A stretch of DNA of 64,000 bases from Sphingobacterium tabacisoli (lineage in GTDB: Bacteria > Bacteroidota > Bacteroidia > Sphingobacteriales > Sphingobacteriaceae): assembly GCF_017908035.1 (NCBI RefSeq), contig NZ_JAEQMU010000007.1, positions 173,609 through 237,608 on the forward strand. The letters are read 5' to 3'. Position numbers and translations under genes: made by a program. This document shows, piece by piece, positions 26,098 to 35,226 of the stretch (positions are counted from its first letter, which is position 1; the number at the start of each line of letters is the position of its first letter). The notes under the pieces were generated by a model. It had not been told where the DNA came from. It did not search any database and was given only the letters and a program-made list of their open reading frames with translations.

Positions 26098-26656
26098 GAT
26101 TCTCGTCATCGATAACTATGATTCTTTCACCTACAATCTGGTGCACTTGTTGCAAGAATTAGGCGAGAGTTATGAGGTCGTTCGCAACGACAAATTCGAA
26201 CTGAGCTATGTCGACCAATTTGATCATATCTTGTTATCTCCCGGGCCAGGAATCCCCGAAGAGGCTGGATTACTCCTAGATGTCATCCGCACCTATGCAG
26301 CCAGCAAATCCATATTAGGAATCTGTCTCGGGCAACAAGCAATTGCTGAGGTATTTGGCGGCACCCTTTATAACATGCCCAAGCCACTGCACGGTGTGGC
26401 CTCGTCCATCATCGTTACCGACAGCGAGGAAAAGCTTTTCCAGGAGTTTCCCGAAAATTCTAAAATAGGCCGCTACCACTCTTGGGCAGTAAATAATGAA
26501 AATCTACCCGAGTCGCTTAAGGTAACTGCTGTAGACGAAGATGGTGTTATCATGGCGCTAACACATCGAGAATATGATGTACGCGGTATGCAATTTCATC
26601 CGGAATCCATATTGACCGACAATGGCAAAAAGCTAATTGAGAATTGGTTGAAATAA
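26084..26656 (+). CDS. trpG: Anthranilate synthase component II, glutamine amidotransferase
   Basis: Releases ammonia from glutamine for TrpE. It is 190 aa with all class I amidotransferase motifs: DNYDSFTYNLVHLL, LLSPGPGIPEEAG, the nucleophile in GICLGQQAIAEVFGG, HSWAV, and the catalytic His-Glu in GMQFHPES. Its start lies inside the preceding small ORF. It does not contain a fused trpD, and none follows: the 73-bp gap to trpC holds only short words such as GATAACT repeated three times. Confidence 0.96.
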   Translation: MSKNKILVIDNYDSFTYNLVHLLQELGESYEVVRNDKFELSYVDQFDHILLSPGPGIPEEAGLLLDVIRTYAASKSILGICLGQQAIAEVFGGTLYNMPKPLHGVASSIIVTDSEEKLFQEFPENSKIGRYHSWAVNNENLPESLKVTAVDEDGVIMALTHREYDVRGMQFHPESILTDNGKKLIENWLK

Positions 26657-26729
26657 TAAGTGAACAGGTTATCAAGTGAACTAGAGTACATGATAACTGG
26701 ATCACAAGATAACTCGATAACTACAAAAA

Positions 26730-27518
26730 ATGACTATACTAGATAAAATTGTCGAAAGAAAAAGAATAGAGGTTGCAGATGCAAAAGCCAAAACTACGTT
26801 ACAGCAACTCGAACAATATCCGCTGTTTGGCAGAACTTGCTATTCTTTAAAAGACTCGATTGAAAACCCGAAACGAACAGGGATCATAGCGGAATACAAA
26901 AGGGCTTCCCCCTCCAAAGGGATTATAAATGGGATATCCACCGTACAAGAGGTTGTCCAAGGCTATCAAGATGCCGGAGCATCAGCTATCTCGGTCTTGA
27001 CGGATTCCGATTTCTTCCAGGGTGACCTTGCGGATCTCACTGCTGCTAGAGCGGTATTGCACCTCCCATTACTACGCAAAGAATTTATCATAGACAGCTA
27101 TCAAATCGCGGAAGCAAAAGCATATGGGGCTGATATTATTCTTCTTATTGCGGCCTGCCTTAGCCCTGAGGAAATAAAATCCTTAGCCTTGTATGCCAAA
27201 TCATTGGGTTTAAATGTGTTATTGGAAGTGCACAACGAAGAAGAACTAAAACGTAGTATTTCTGATAATATAGACGCTATAGGAGTAAACAACAGGAACT
27301 TAAAAGACTTTTCGGTATCACTGGCACATTCGCACGATCTGGTTGATAAAATACCAGCCAACTTCATTAAAGTTTCAGAAAGTGGAATTTCAGATCCAAG
27401 CACGATCAACGATTTACGAAAACGCGGTTTCCAATCCTTTTTAATCGGCGAGAATTTCATGAAAACAGAGAATCCGGGAGAGGCTATGAAAAAATTTGTT
27501 GTCGAATTGGACTTATAG
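26730..27518 (+). CDS. trpC: Indole-3-glycerol phosphate synthase
   Basis: Cyclises carboxyphenylamino-deoxyribulose phosphate to indole-3-glycerol phosphate. 262 aa, TIM barrel. The conserved strands show IAEYKRASPSKGIING (substrate Lys and Ser), SVLTDSDFFQGDL, LRKEFIIDSYQI, ADIILLIAACLS, LLEVHNEEEL, IGVNNRNLKDF and VSESGI. It is monofunctional, without a TrpF domain. trpD, trpF, trpB and trpA do not follow, so the pathway must be completed elsewhere in the genome. Confidence 0.96.
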   Translation: MTILDKIVERKRIEVADAKAKTTLQQLEQYPLFGRTCYSLKDSIENPKRTGIIAEYKRASPSKGIINGISTVQEVVQGYQDAGASAISVLTDSDFFQGDLADLTAARAVLHLPLLRKEFIIDSYQIAEAKAYGADIILLIAACLSPEEIKSLALYAKSLGLNVLLEVHNEEELKRSISDNIDAIGVNNRNLKDFSVSLAHSHDLVDKIPANFIKVSESGISDPSTINDLRKRGFQSFLIGENFMKTENPGEAMKKFVVELDL

Positions 27519-27565
27519 TGGCTCAATGCATTCACGATTTTACAGTTTAACTACAAAAATATTCC

Positions 27566-27573
27566 TAATTTTG
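27566..27573 (+). promoter_or_regulatory. -7 element of dusB, predicted leaderless
   Basis: TAATTTTG fits TAnnTTTG and ends 4 nt before the dusB ATG, exactly the spacing seen at trmD. Confidence 0.6.
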
Positions 27574-27577
27574 CACC

Positions 27578-28573
27578 ATGTCTGTAAAAATTGGCGAAAA
27601 CATAGATTTGGGGGAATTCCCTCTCCTATTAGCTCCCATGGAGGATGTTAGCGATCCACCATTCCGTTACGTATGTAAACAGAATGGAGTAGATATGATG
27701 TACACCGAATTCATATCCTCGGAGGGACTGATTCGGGATGCTGCCAAATCGGTACAGAAATTGGACATCTTTGAGTATGAACGTCCTATTGGCATACAGA
27801 TATTTGGTGGTGATATTGAATCAATGCGCCAGTCTGCAGAAATCTGTACTAAAGCTAATCCGAATCTTATCGATATCAACTATGGCTGTCCGGTAAAGAA
27901 AGTAGTCTGTAAAGGGGCTGGCTCCTCGTTGTTACAGGATATTGACAAGATGGTAGCAATGACCAAAGCTGTTGTTGAGGCAACTCACCTGCCTGTAACT
28001 GTAAAAACAAGATTAGGTTGGGATGACACCACCAAGAATGTATACGAAGTAGCGGAACGCTTACAAGATGTAGGTATCAAAGCTTTAGCTATACATGGCC
28101 GTACTAGGGCGCAACTTTATAAAGGACAGGCTGACTGGTCGATGATACGGGATATAAAACGTAATCCTCGAATAAAAATCCCAATCTTTGGTAATGGAGA
28201 TGTAGACTCCGTTGAGAAAGCTGCCGCCTGGAGGCAGGAGTATGAAGTCGACGGCATCATGATAGGACGGGCATCGATTGGTTATCCATGGATATTTAGA
28301 GAAATAAAGCATTTTTTCCAAACTGGAGAACACTTGGATGGTCCGACCATTGCAGAACGTGTAGAAGTATGCCGTACGCACCTTACTAAATCGATCGAAT
28401 GGAAAGGAGATAAGCTAGGGATATTCGAAATGCGGAGGCACTACGCCAATTACTTTAAAGGTATACCCAATTTTAAAGAATACCGCATGAAGCTAGTCGG
28501 CCTTTCGGCTCATGACGAAATTCAGGAAGTTCTCGAAGAAATTAAACATAACTTTGTTGGAGAGGCCGTTTAA
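27578..28573 (+). CDS. dusB: tRNA-dihydrouridine synthase, DusB type
   Basis: An FMN enzyme that reduces uridines in the D-loop of tRNA. 331 aa. The TIM barrel opens LLLAPMEDVSDPPFR and contains TEFISSEGLIR. The catalytic cysteine is in DINYGCPVKKV, followed by GAGSSLL, KTRLGW, AIHGRTRAQLYKG, FGNGDV and MIGRASIGYPW. The C-terminal helical domain follows (RRHYANYFKGIPN). Its stop codon overlaps that of the minus-strand flippase inside a small hairpin. Confidence 0.95.
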   Translation: MSVKIGENIDLGEFPLLLAPMEDVSDPPFRYVCKQNGVDMMYTEFISSEGLIRDAAKSVQKLDIFEYERPIGIQIFGGDIESMRQSAEICTKANPNLIDINYGCPVKKVVCKGAGSSLLQDIDKMVAMTKAVVEATHLPVTVKTRLGWDDTTKNVYEVAERLQDVGIKALAIHGRTRAQLYKGQADWSMIRDIKRNPRIKIPIFGNGDVDSVEKAAAWRQEYEVDGIMIGRASIGYPWIFREIKHFFQTGEHLDGPTIAERVEVCRTHLTKSIEWKGDKLGIFEMRRHYANYFKGIPNFKEYRMKLVGLSAHDEIQEVLEEIKHNFVGEAV

Positions 28574-28582
28574 TCGGCCTTT
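28563..28582. terminator. Hairpin spanning the overlapping stops of dusB and the flippase
   Basis: AGGCCG (28563-28568) pairs with CGGCCT (28575-28580) across TTTAAT, which contains both stop codons (TAA on each strand). T-rich sequence follows on the plus strand. The short stem makes it a modest terminator. Confidence 0.55.
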
Positions 28583-30075
28583 CTTATAATTTGTAAAATT
28601 GTTTTTTTCTCGAGCAAGACAGTGGTAATACAGAAAGCGATCAAAAGAAGGTTTCCAACCCAGACATTACTATCAAATATAAAATAGCTCGCTAGCGAAA
28701 TACCCAACCCTCCCATCAAATAGGCAGTGATACTTCCGAAAGCATAGGGTATCGGATAGTACCTCTGCCCCCATAGCAACGATAAAGCAATCATAATGCC
28801 GTAGACTACAGTAGTTGACGCCACAGCACCTACGTAGGAATATCTTGGTATAAGTAGCATATTCAAGAGAACAGTAACCAGTGCACCAGCCCCCGAAATA
28901 TAGATCGCATACTTGGTCTTATCTGTCAGCTTATACCATACAGAAAGATTCATATATATCCCCAATAAGACATAATTAAAAAGTAGAATGGGAACAATTT
29001 TTAACCCTTCCCAATACACTTCGGGTTGCAACTCTGTCCCCCGGATAAAAACCTTCAACCAACTAATATTTGCCGTTATCCCCACCATGACCATCACCAT
29101 CAATACGACAAAATATTTCATAATCATAGCGTAAGTCCTTTGTGCATTTTCACTCTTCGCATGTGAAAAGAAAAAGGGCTCTGCCCCCAAGCGGAAAGCA
29201 GTCACAAACAAACTTAGAAATACCGCAATCTTCGTCACCGCACCGTATATCCCCAATTCTATTTTCCCAATTTCACCAGGTATAAGTTTTGGGAAAAACA
29301 TTTTATCCAGATTTTCATTTATAATAAATGAGATATTAGCGATCAAGATTGGAAAACTGTAAACCAACATGCTCTTCATCGTCTCCTTATCAATCTTAAA
29401 CCGGACCTTCGATAATTCGGGCAAAAGCAAAACAAGCGTAACAACACTCGCTATAAGATTAGAAAGAAATACATAACCTATCCAGCCCTCTAAAAACCAA
29501 TCTCCAGCAAAATCAGCCCAAAATGCGGACTCCTTCTTCCACGAAGGAAGATACACGATGAAAAACAAATTGAGACCAACGGTTACAAAGATATTTATGA
29601 ACTTGAGGTAGCTGTAACGAATGGGTCTTCCCTTCGCGCGCAGACGGGCAAAAGGAATGACTGCCAACGCATCGGCAACCAGAATAAATGCGAAGTACTT
29701 TATATATTGAACATATACGTCGACATTACCTCCCTCTGCAAACCAGGAGGCTATCGGACGGGTATAAAGAAAGACTGTAACAAGCAATAGCCCAGACATG
29801 AATAGGGTAACAATAAAGCTATTGTTATAAATCTTGTCCTTATCTTCTTCTTTCTGCTTCTGCAGGTATCTGAAATAGGTAGTTTCCATACCAAATGCAA
29901 GAATTGCATTCAACATAGAGACCCAGGCATAAAAGTTTGAATAAACCCCATATACTGCGGCATCTTTAAATTTCCGCAGATATATAGGCGTCATAAGAAA
30001 ACTAATCATACGGGAGATAATGGTCGTAAAACCATAAATCACCGTATCACTTAAAAATTTCTTTATAGAGGACAC
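28570..30075 (-). CDS. Polysaccharide flippase-like integral membrane protein (MOP superfamily)
   Basis: 501 aa with about 13-14 predicted membrane helices. It begins MSSIKKFLSDTVIYGFTTIISRMISFLMTPIYLR, the usual opening of Wzx/oligosaccharide flippases of the MOP superfamily, and shows GVYSNFYAW and later VGAVASTTVVYG. Such proteins move lipid-linked oligosaccharides across the inner membrane, but no glycosyltransferases surround it, so the cargo is unknown. It lies 6 bp after the acylphosphatase gene, probably in one transcript with it. Confidence 0.85.
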   Translation of the reverse strand: MSSIKKFLSDTVIYGFTTIISRMISFLMTPIYLRKFKDAAVYGVYSNFYAWVSMLNAILAFGMETTYFRYLQKQKEEDKDKIYNNSFIVTLFMSGLLLVTVFLYTRPIASWFAEGGNVDVYVQYIKYFAFILVADALAVIPFARLRAKGRPIRYSYLKFINIFVTVGLNLFFIVYLPSWKKESAFWADFAGDWFLEGWIGYVFLSNLIASVVTLVLLLPELSKVRFKIDKETMKSMLVYSFPILIANISFIINENLDKMFFPKLIPGEIGKIELGIYGAVTKIAVFLSLFVTAFRLGAEPFFFSHAKSENAQRTYAMIMKYFVVLMVMVMVGITANISWLKVFIRGTELQPEVYWEGLKIVPILLFNYVLLGIYMNLSVWYKLTDKTKYAIYISGAGALVTVLLNMLLIPRYSYVGAVASTTVVYGIMIALSLLWGQRYYPIPYAFGSITAYLMGGLGISLASYFIFDSNVWVGNLLLIAFCITTVLLEKKTILQIIRKAD

Positions 30076-30081
30076 AACAGG

Positions 30082-30363
30082 TTATTTACGATGTTTGAGC
30101 ACTTCAAAATCCTTAAAGCCTTTGAGTTCGGCCTGCTCTTCATAAGTCACAGCTTCTACTTCAGCCCTATCAGGGCCTTCTTCGCAATATTCCAACAACG
30201 ACTCCAATCCAAAGTCATCTCCTTCAGCTTCTATATAAACAGAGCCATCGGTCTGATTAATAACATATCCTTTTACACCAAGCTGATCAGCTACAGCTTT
30301 TGTTGTAAGTCTAAAGTAAACGCCCTGAACCTTTCCTTTTACCGTAATATTGTAATGTTTCAT
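30082..30363 (-). CDS. acyP: Acylphosphatase
   Basis: Hydrolyses acyl phosphates such as carbamoyl or 1,3-bisphosphoglycerate phosphate. The start at 30363 (MKHYNITVKGKVQGVYFR) gives 93 aa, the usual size. A longer reading adds an unlikely 23-residue front. The catalytic Arg is in GKVQGVYFR (residue 18), and the catalytic Asn in VKGYVINQTDGSV (about 36), with EAEG and CEEGPDRAEV after it. It lies between the amidohydrolase and flippase genes. Confidence 0.93.
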   Translation of the reverse strand: MKHYNITVKGKVQGVYFRLTTKAVADQLGVKGYVINQTDGSVYIEAEGDDFGLESLLEYCEEGPDRAEVEAVTYEEQAELKGFKDFEVLKHRK

Positions 30364-30470
30364 CAAAATGAATTCTTTATTGATGTAACTCACTCTAATG
30401 ACGAAAAAGCCCATAGCAAGCAAATCCGTCATTCAGATCGAGTCTATTACCGCAAAAGTAATCAAATTAT

Positions 30471-31640
30471 TTAAGCAATACGTTCTATCTCCACTTTGTC
30501 GGTCAACTTGAAATGGTTTATATTTTTAACCAATAACAAGCCTGGAGTTTTCCCAACCTCTAGAGAACCCATACTTTCTTCCACTGCCAGTGCTTTAGCG
30601 CCGTTAATAGTTGCCCATTTCAACGTTTGGCTAAAGTCTAAATCTGGGAAATGCTTGTGCAACACCTTCAATTCATCTAATATACTTAGACTATCGTTAG
30701 AAGCTAAACTATCTGTTCCAATAGCGATTTCGCAACCATTCTGTTCAAAAATACTAACTTTTGGAAGTGCATCTTCTATATATAGGTTGGCTTTTGGACA
30801 AAGACACATTACCACATCTCTTCCCATTCTTCGGATAAAATCCAAATCCTTCAGTGAAGTATAGGTATTATGTACAAGTATCACCTTATTCCCTGTCGGA
30901 AGATAGGACATATAGGTCTGTACGGAGTTTCGAGCTTGCGCTTTAAATTCGTCTGCAGGAAAGCCGATCCGTTGATAAAAATCTAAAAACTCACCTGTTT
31001 TATAACGGAACAGTTTGTTTTCTTCTTCACTCTCCTGATTGTGAATCGAGATGATGTTATCGTCTGACACCGATTTTTTAAACGCTTTAAAAAGAGCTTT
31101 AGAACAAGAATATGGAGCATGCATGGTAATCGAAGCATGACCAGAATCAAAATTAAACTCAATTTCGCGTGCCTCATCAATCTTCTGAGCAGCCTCTTCT
31201 TCTTTGAGACCCAGTATCTCCACAAAAGTATGATAGGTAATCTTACTGTTTTCTTTTACTTTCGCCGAGATAGCAGAATTAACATGATCACCGACCGCCT
31301 GTATACCGTTTGCATACATTGCACGATCGGCCGCGGCCATCGCTTCCTGAACAAGATCATCGTCAGCACCACGGTTAGACATCACCTCAGTAATGAACTT
31401 AACCAAGCCCTGTTTCTGCGGAATCTTACCTAATAGGTGCGACAATTCTAAATGACAGTGTGCATTAATAAATCCCGGAATTAGAACTCCCTTCAGGCGT
31501 TCTATTTCTACATCTTTAGGCACAGAATCATTATCATATATTCCTAAGACTGTACCATTTTCGTCCATTGCAATGACCCCATTCTTTATAGGGCTGGACG
31601 TGACTGGCATCACATAATCAGCTGAATAATAATGAACCAT
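30471..31640 (-). CDS. Amidohydrolase (cytosine deaminase / chlorohydrolase-like)
   Basis: A 389-aa metal-dependent hydrolase of the amidohydrolase superfamily. The metal-binding motif is seen in GFINAHCHLELSHL (about residues 56-69). Further conserved stretches are MHAPYSCS, IHNQESEEE, VHNTYTS and the final aspartate in IGTDSLASNDSLS. The C-terminal beta segment GSLEVGKTPGLLLV fits the small composite domain. The pattern is that of aminohydrolases acting on S-adenosylhomocysteine, methylthioadenosine, guanine or similar molecules. The exact substrate cannot be settled. Confidence 0.85.
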   Translation of the reverse strand: MVHYYSADYVMPVTSSPIKNGVIAMDENGTVLGIYDNDSVPKDVEIERLKGVLIPGFINAHCHLELSHLLGKIPQKQGLVKFITEVMSNRGADDDLVQEAMAAADRAMYANGIQAVGDHVNSAISAKVKENSKITYHTFVEILGLKEEEAAQKIDEAREIEFNFDSGHASITMHAPYSCSKALFKAFKKSVSDDNIISIHNQESEEENKLFRYKTGEFLDFYQRIGFPADEFKAQARNSVQTYMSYLPTGNKVILVHNTYTSLKDLDFIRRMGRDVVMCLCPKANLYIEDALPKVSIFEQNGCEIAIGTDSLASNDSLSILDELKVLHKHFPDLDFSQTLKWATINGAKALAVEESMGSLEVGKTPGLLLVKNINHFKLTDKVEIERIA

Positions 31641-31807
31641 TTATATACCAATAGTTAGTGTGTGTGTATTTTCTAAAGGCTAAAGACTTAACCCGTTAGA
31701 AAATGTAAATCTACTACAAAATATTGCTTTAAACCAATAGCGATGACAAATTAAGCAATTTTTTTTACAGAAAGTTGATGGTTGTTTTTTTTGTAATAAA
31801 AATAACC

Positions 31808-31815
31808 TATGTTTG
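31808..31815 (+). promoter_or_regulatory. -7 element upstream of the TPP riboswitch
   Basis: TATGTTTG fits TAnnTTTG and would start the transcript at about 31822, just ahead of the aptamer. A TTG lies at 31782-31784, with 23 bp between it and the -7 element, slightly longer than usual. Confidence 0.6.
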
Positions 31816-31823
31816 CGACATCG

Positions 31824-31930
31824 AAAAGGGGTGCCTTGTTCATTCAGAACACAAAAAAGGCTGAGATTATACCCTGTTCTGCTAAGCAGAACACACCTGA
31901 TCTGGATAATGCCAGCGTAGGGAAGGGCGG
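31824..31930 (+). ncRNA. TPP (thi-box) riboswitch
   Basis: The conserved thiamin pyrophosphate aptamer is read directly: GGGGTGCC (31828-31835), GGCTGAGATTATACCC (31859-31874), then ACCTGATCTGGATAATGCCA and GCGTAGGGA. It precedes a TonB-dependent receptor by about 70 nt. ACCCCTT at 31951-31957 is the exact complement of AAGGGGT at 31826-31832 and could compete with the aptamer. There is no classical terminator, so control of translation or of the antisequestering type is more likely. Confidence 0.95.
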
Positions 31931-31996
31931 TTAAATGTAACGCTATTGTGACCCCTTGCAGTAGTATGGTTTAACTCAAAATACGTTTAAAATCTT

Positions 31997-34456
31997 ATGA
32001 TTAAGCATTTTTTTGCTACTTGGCTGTTAACGCTATTGGTTACAATAAGCGTCATTGCGCAACAAAAACTAACAGTTCGCGTAACAGACCAACAAACGCT
32101 GCCTATTCGGGGAGCCACTATCACTATCGATGGTAAATCAAAACAGACTAATGAGAATGGTCTAGTTACTTTTTCCTTAGAACAAGAAGGTCCAAAAGAC
32201 ATCAAGGCACAATATCTTGGATTCAAGACTTCAACAACGCGTCTCACAGGTGGCAAAGGGCATATTGACATCACCCTCGATCCCTTGCATCTGCAAACTG
32301 GCGAAGCTTTTGTATACGCAACACGAGCAAAGGACAATGCGGCAACAACATACAAGAACCTCAATAAGGAAGAGCTACGCAAAGCAAATCTCGGACAGGA
32401 TATTCCCTATCTGATTAATCAGACACCCAGCGTGGTTGTGGGGTCAGATGCAGGTGCAGGAATCGGATACACCAATATTACAATCCGTGGGTCAGACAGT
32501 GAACGCATTAATGTAACTTTAAATGGTATTCCACTCAACGATGCGGAAAGCATGGGTTCATTCTTTGTCAACCTCCCCGACTTTGCCTCAAGCATGGAGA
32601 GTGTACAGATACAACGCGGGATAGGAACTTCTACCAATGGAGCTGGAGCTTTTGGTGCTTCATTGAACATACAAACCGACGCTTTGGAAAACAATCCCTA
32701 CGCTGAACTCAACAACAGTTTTGGATCGTATAATTCATGGAAAAACACCGTAAAAGTGGGATCAGGATTAATCAATGATAAATATGCATTCAATGCACGT
32801 CTATCGCGAATAGCTTCCGATGGTTACATGGAACGAGCCTCTTCAGATCTTAAATCATTCTATATAGATGGAGGACTTTACACCGAAAAACATACATTGA
32901 AAGCAACCTTATTCTCAGGAAAACAGAAGACCTATCAAGCCTGGACAGGTGTACCTGAACCTTTGATCAAAGGAGATCGTTCCTTACTTACTGATTATGC
33001 AGGAACGGGACTGGGAATATACGATGGCCCTGAGCTGGATCGGATATTGCAGGCAGACCGTCGCTACAACGTATATACTTATGACAATCAAACCGACAAC
33101 TACACACAGACCCATGCACATCTGCAGTACACCAATCGTATCAGTGAGAAACTAGACCTCAACACAGCGCTACATTATACCCGTGGGGCTGGATACTACG
33201 AAGAGTACCGATTGGGAGACAAACTCGCTAAATACAATATAGAAGACGTGACACTAGGTGGAGAAAAAATAAAGAAATCTGACCTTATCCGTAGGAGATG
33301 GCTTGACAACCATTTCTATGGTTTGACCTATGCACTAAACTACAGGCCTACAAGTGCACTCAACATGACTTTAGGTGGTGCATACAATCAATACAAAGGG
33401 GATCATTATGGCGAGGTTATTTGGGCAAGATATGCTTCAAACAGCGAGTTAGGAGACAAATATTACCTCAATGATGCCAAGAAGAATGACTTCAATGTAT
33501 TTGGTAAGTTAGATTACCGGATGGATAAATGGTTGCTTAATCTCGATGTGCAATACCGTAACATTTATTATCAGGTACAGGGCAATGATGATAAAGTCAA
33601 GAACATGGATTTTGACAACAATCTGAATTTCGTCAATCCAAAGGCAGGCATCACTTACTTTATAGATCCGAACTCTAACTTCTATGCCTCGTATGCCTAT
33701 GCCAACAAAGAACCTGTCCGTAAAGACTATGTCGAAAATCCACGGAATGAGTTCCCAAAAGCCGAAAAAATGCAGGATATCGAAGCAGGATACCGTTTTA
33801 ACAACAATGTTTTCAAACTAGGAGCCAATCTATACGCAATGCTATACAAAGATCAGCTCATCCCTACAGGATCCATCAACGATACTGGAGGGGCTTTACG
33901 CATGAATATTCCAAAAAGTCACCGTATTGGAATCGAATTGGATGGTTCATGGAAAGTCAGCAATCATTTCTCTTGGGCAGCCACCTTGGCATTAAGCGAC
34001 AATAAAATTAAGAACTTTGTGGAATATGTCCCCGTATATGATGATGACTGGGTCAAGATAAGAGAAGAAGTAATTGAACATGGCGACACGCATATCCTGA
34101 AGTCAGCTTCCACTATTGCCTCTAATAATTTCACCTACATGCCCATAGAAGCGCTATCATTAAGCCTACAAAGCAAGTATGTATCGCGGTTATATTTAGA
34201 CAATACGTCCAGCAAGGAGCGTTCAATAGATCCGTCATTCGTAAATAACGTTGTAGCTCAGTACAGCTTTCAGGCCTTAGGTCTACAACGTGTTGATTTG
34301 AGCTTGGCAGTCAATAACATCTTCAACAGCAAGTACGAATCACATGGTTACACTTGGAGACAAATGTTCGAATCCAAAGGCACTATAGAGCATTACAACT
34401 TCTATTACCCACAAGCAACAACGAACTTTATGCTTGGATTAAATATTAGATTCTAG
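31997..34456 (+). CDS. TonB-dependent receptor, probably for thiamin or a precursor
   Basis: An 819-aa outer-membrane receptor. The signal peptide (MIKHFFATWLLTLLVTISVI) is followed by a carboxypeptidase-D-like domain (ITIDGKSKQTNENGLVTFSL), a plug domain (LINQTPSVVVGSDAGAGIGY, ITIRGSDSERINVTLNGIPL, FGASLNIQTD) and a 22-strand-type barrel ending in FMLGLNIRF. There is no STN domain. Control by the TPP riboswitch points to thiamin or thiamin-related uptake. TPP-controlled TonB receptors are known in Bacteroidota. No thiamin biosynthesis or PnuT gene adjoins it. Confidence 0.93.
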   Translation: MIKHFFATWLLTLLVTISVIAQQKLTVRVTDQQTLPIRGATITIDGKSKQTNENGLVTFSLEQEGPKDIKAQYLGFKTSTTRLTGGKGHIDITLDPLHLQTGEAFVYATRAKDNAATTYKNLNKEELRKANLGQDIPYLINQTPSVVVGSDAGAGIGYTNITIRGSDSERINVTLNGIPLNDAESMGSFFVNLPDFASSMESVQIQRGIGTSTNGAGAFGASLNIQTDALENNPYAELNNSFGSYNSWKNTVKVGSGLINDKYAFNARLSRIASDGYMERASSDLKSFYIDGGLYTEKHTLKATLFSGKQKTYQAWTGVPEPLIKGDRSLLTDYAGTGLGIYDGPELDRILQADRRYNVYTYDNQTDNYTQTHAHLQYTNRISEKLDLNTALHYTRGAGYYEEYRLGDKLAKYNIEDVTLGGEKIKKSDLIRRRWLDNHFYGLTYALNYRPTSALNMTLGGAYNQYKGDHYGEVIWARYASNSELGDKYYLNDAKKNDFNVFGKLDYRMDKWLLNLDVQYRNIYYQVQGNDDKVKNMDFDNNLNFVNPKAGITYFIDPNSNFYASYAYANKEPVRKDYVENPRNEFPKAEKMQDIEAGYRFNNNVFKLGANLYAMLYKDQLIPTGSINDTGGALRMNIPKSHRIGIELDGSWKVSNHFSWAATLALSDNKIKNFVEYVPVYDDDWVKIREEVIEHGDTHILKSASTIASNNFTYMPIEALSLSLQSKYVSRLYLDNTSSKERSIDPSFVNNVVAQYSFQALGLQRVDLSLAVNNIFNSKYESHGYTWRQMFESKGTIEHYNFYYPQATTNFMLGLNIRF

Positions 34457-34496
34457 TTGTTACAAACTACATTTGAATAACATATAATAAAACAAG

Positions 34497-34530
34497 CCCC
34501 GGTCAGTCCTTAAAACTGATCGGGGTTTAT
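34497..34530 (+). terminator. Terminator after the thiamin-type receptor
   Basis: CCCCGGTCAGT (34497-34507) pairs with ACTGATCGGGG (34515-34525) with one G-T wobble, followed by TTTAT. It begins 41 nt after the stop. Confidence 0.8.
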
Positions 34531-34651
34531 CATATCAGCGCACAAGTTCCCCACTGTTTTTCTTATAAATATACTGTATCCGTTATAGTACAGGCAACAA
34601 ATATTTAGGCACGATATCATTACAGAGCATTTAATTGTTTACTTTTAAACC

Positions 34652-35110
34652 ATGCGAGCAGTAATACAACGGGTGACCCAGGCATCATGCACAGTAGAAG
34701 GACAAATTACAGGAAAAATTGAAAATGGATTATTGGTATTAATCGGCATTGAGGAAGAGGATGAAAAGCAGGATATGGAATGGCTCTCCCAAAAACTCAT
34801 CAATCTTCGGATATTCAGTGATGAACAGGGACTGATGAACAAATCAATACAGGATATTGACGGAAATATCCTTTTCATTTCTCAGTTTACACTCTTTGCA
34901 CAGAAAAAAAAAGGAAATCGCCCTTCTTTTATACGAGCTGCCAAACCCAGCAAGGCGGAACCCATGTACCTAGAAATGGCCAAACATCTTTCATTATTAT
35001 TGAGTAAAGAGGTACAGCTGGGAATATTCGGTGCCGACATGAAAATCGACCTACGGAATGATGGTCCGGTCACCATCATAATGAATACAAAAGACAAGGA
35101 CAATTATTAA
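34652..35110 (+). CDS. dtd: D-aminoacyl-tRNA deacylase
   Basis: Removes D-amino acids (and glycine mischarged on tRNA-Ala) from tRNA. 152 aa, normal length. It starts MRAVIQRVTQASCTVEG. The two family signatures are intact: SQFTLFA (about residues 77-83), with the catalytic Ser-Gln, and DLRNDGPVTI near the C-terminus, with the Gly-cisPro pair. KGNRPSFIRAA is also typical. It is followed on the same strand by a MazG-like gene after 116 bp. Confidence 0.96.
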   Translation: MRAVIQRVTQASCTVEGQITGKIENGLLVLIGIEEEDEKQDMEWLSQKLINLRIFSDEQGLMNKSIQDIDGNILFISQFTLFAQKKKGNRPSFIRAAKPSKAEPMYLEMAKHLSLLLSKEVQLGIFGADMKIDLRNDGPVTIIMNTKDKDNY

Positions 35111-35226
35111 AAAATTAGGTTGTGAGACACTAGATAGAAGATATGTAAAGCCAAATCTTTAAAGATGGTAAGCCACTCAAAACTCTCAGATCTCCATACT
35201 CACATCTAACTACTCAATACTACAAC

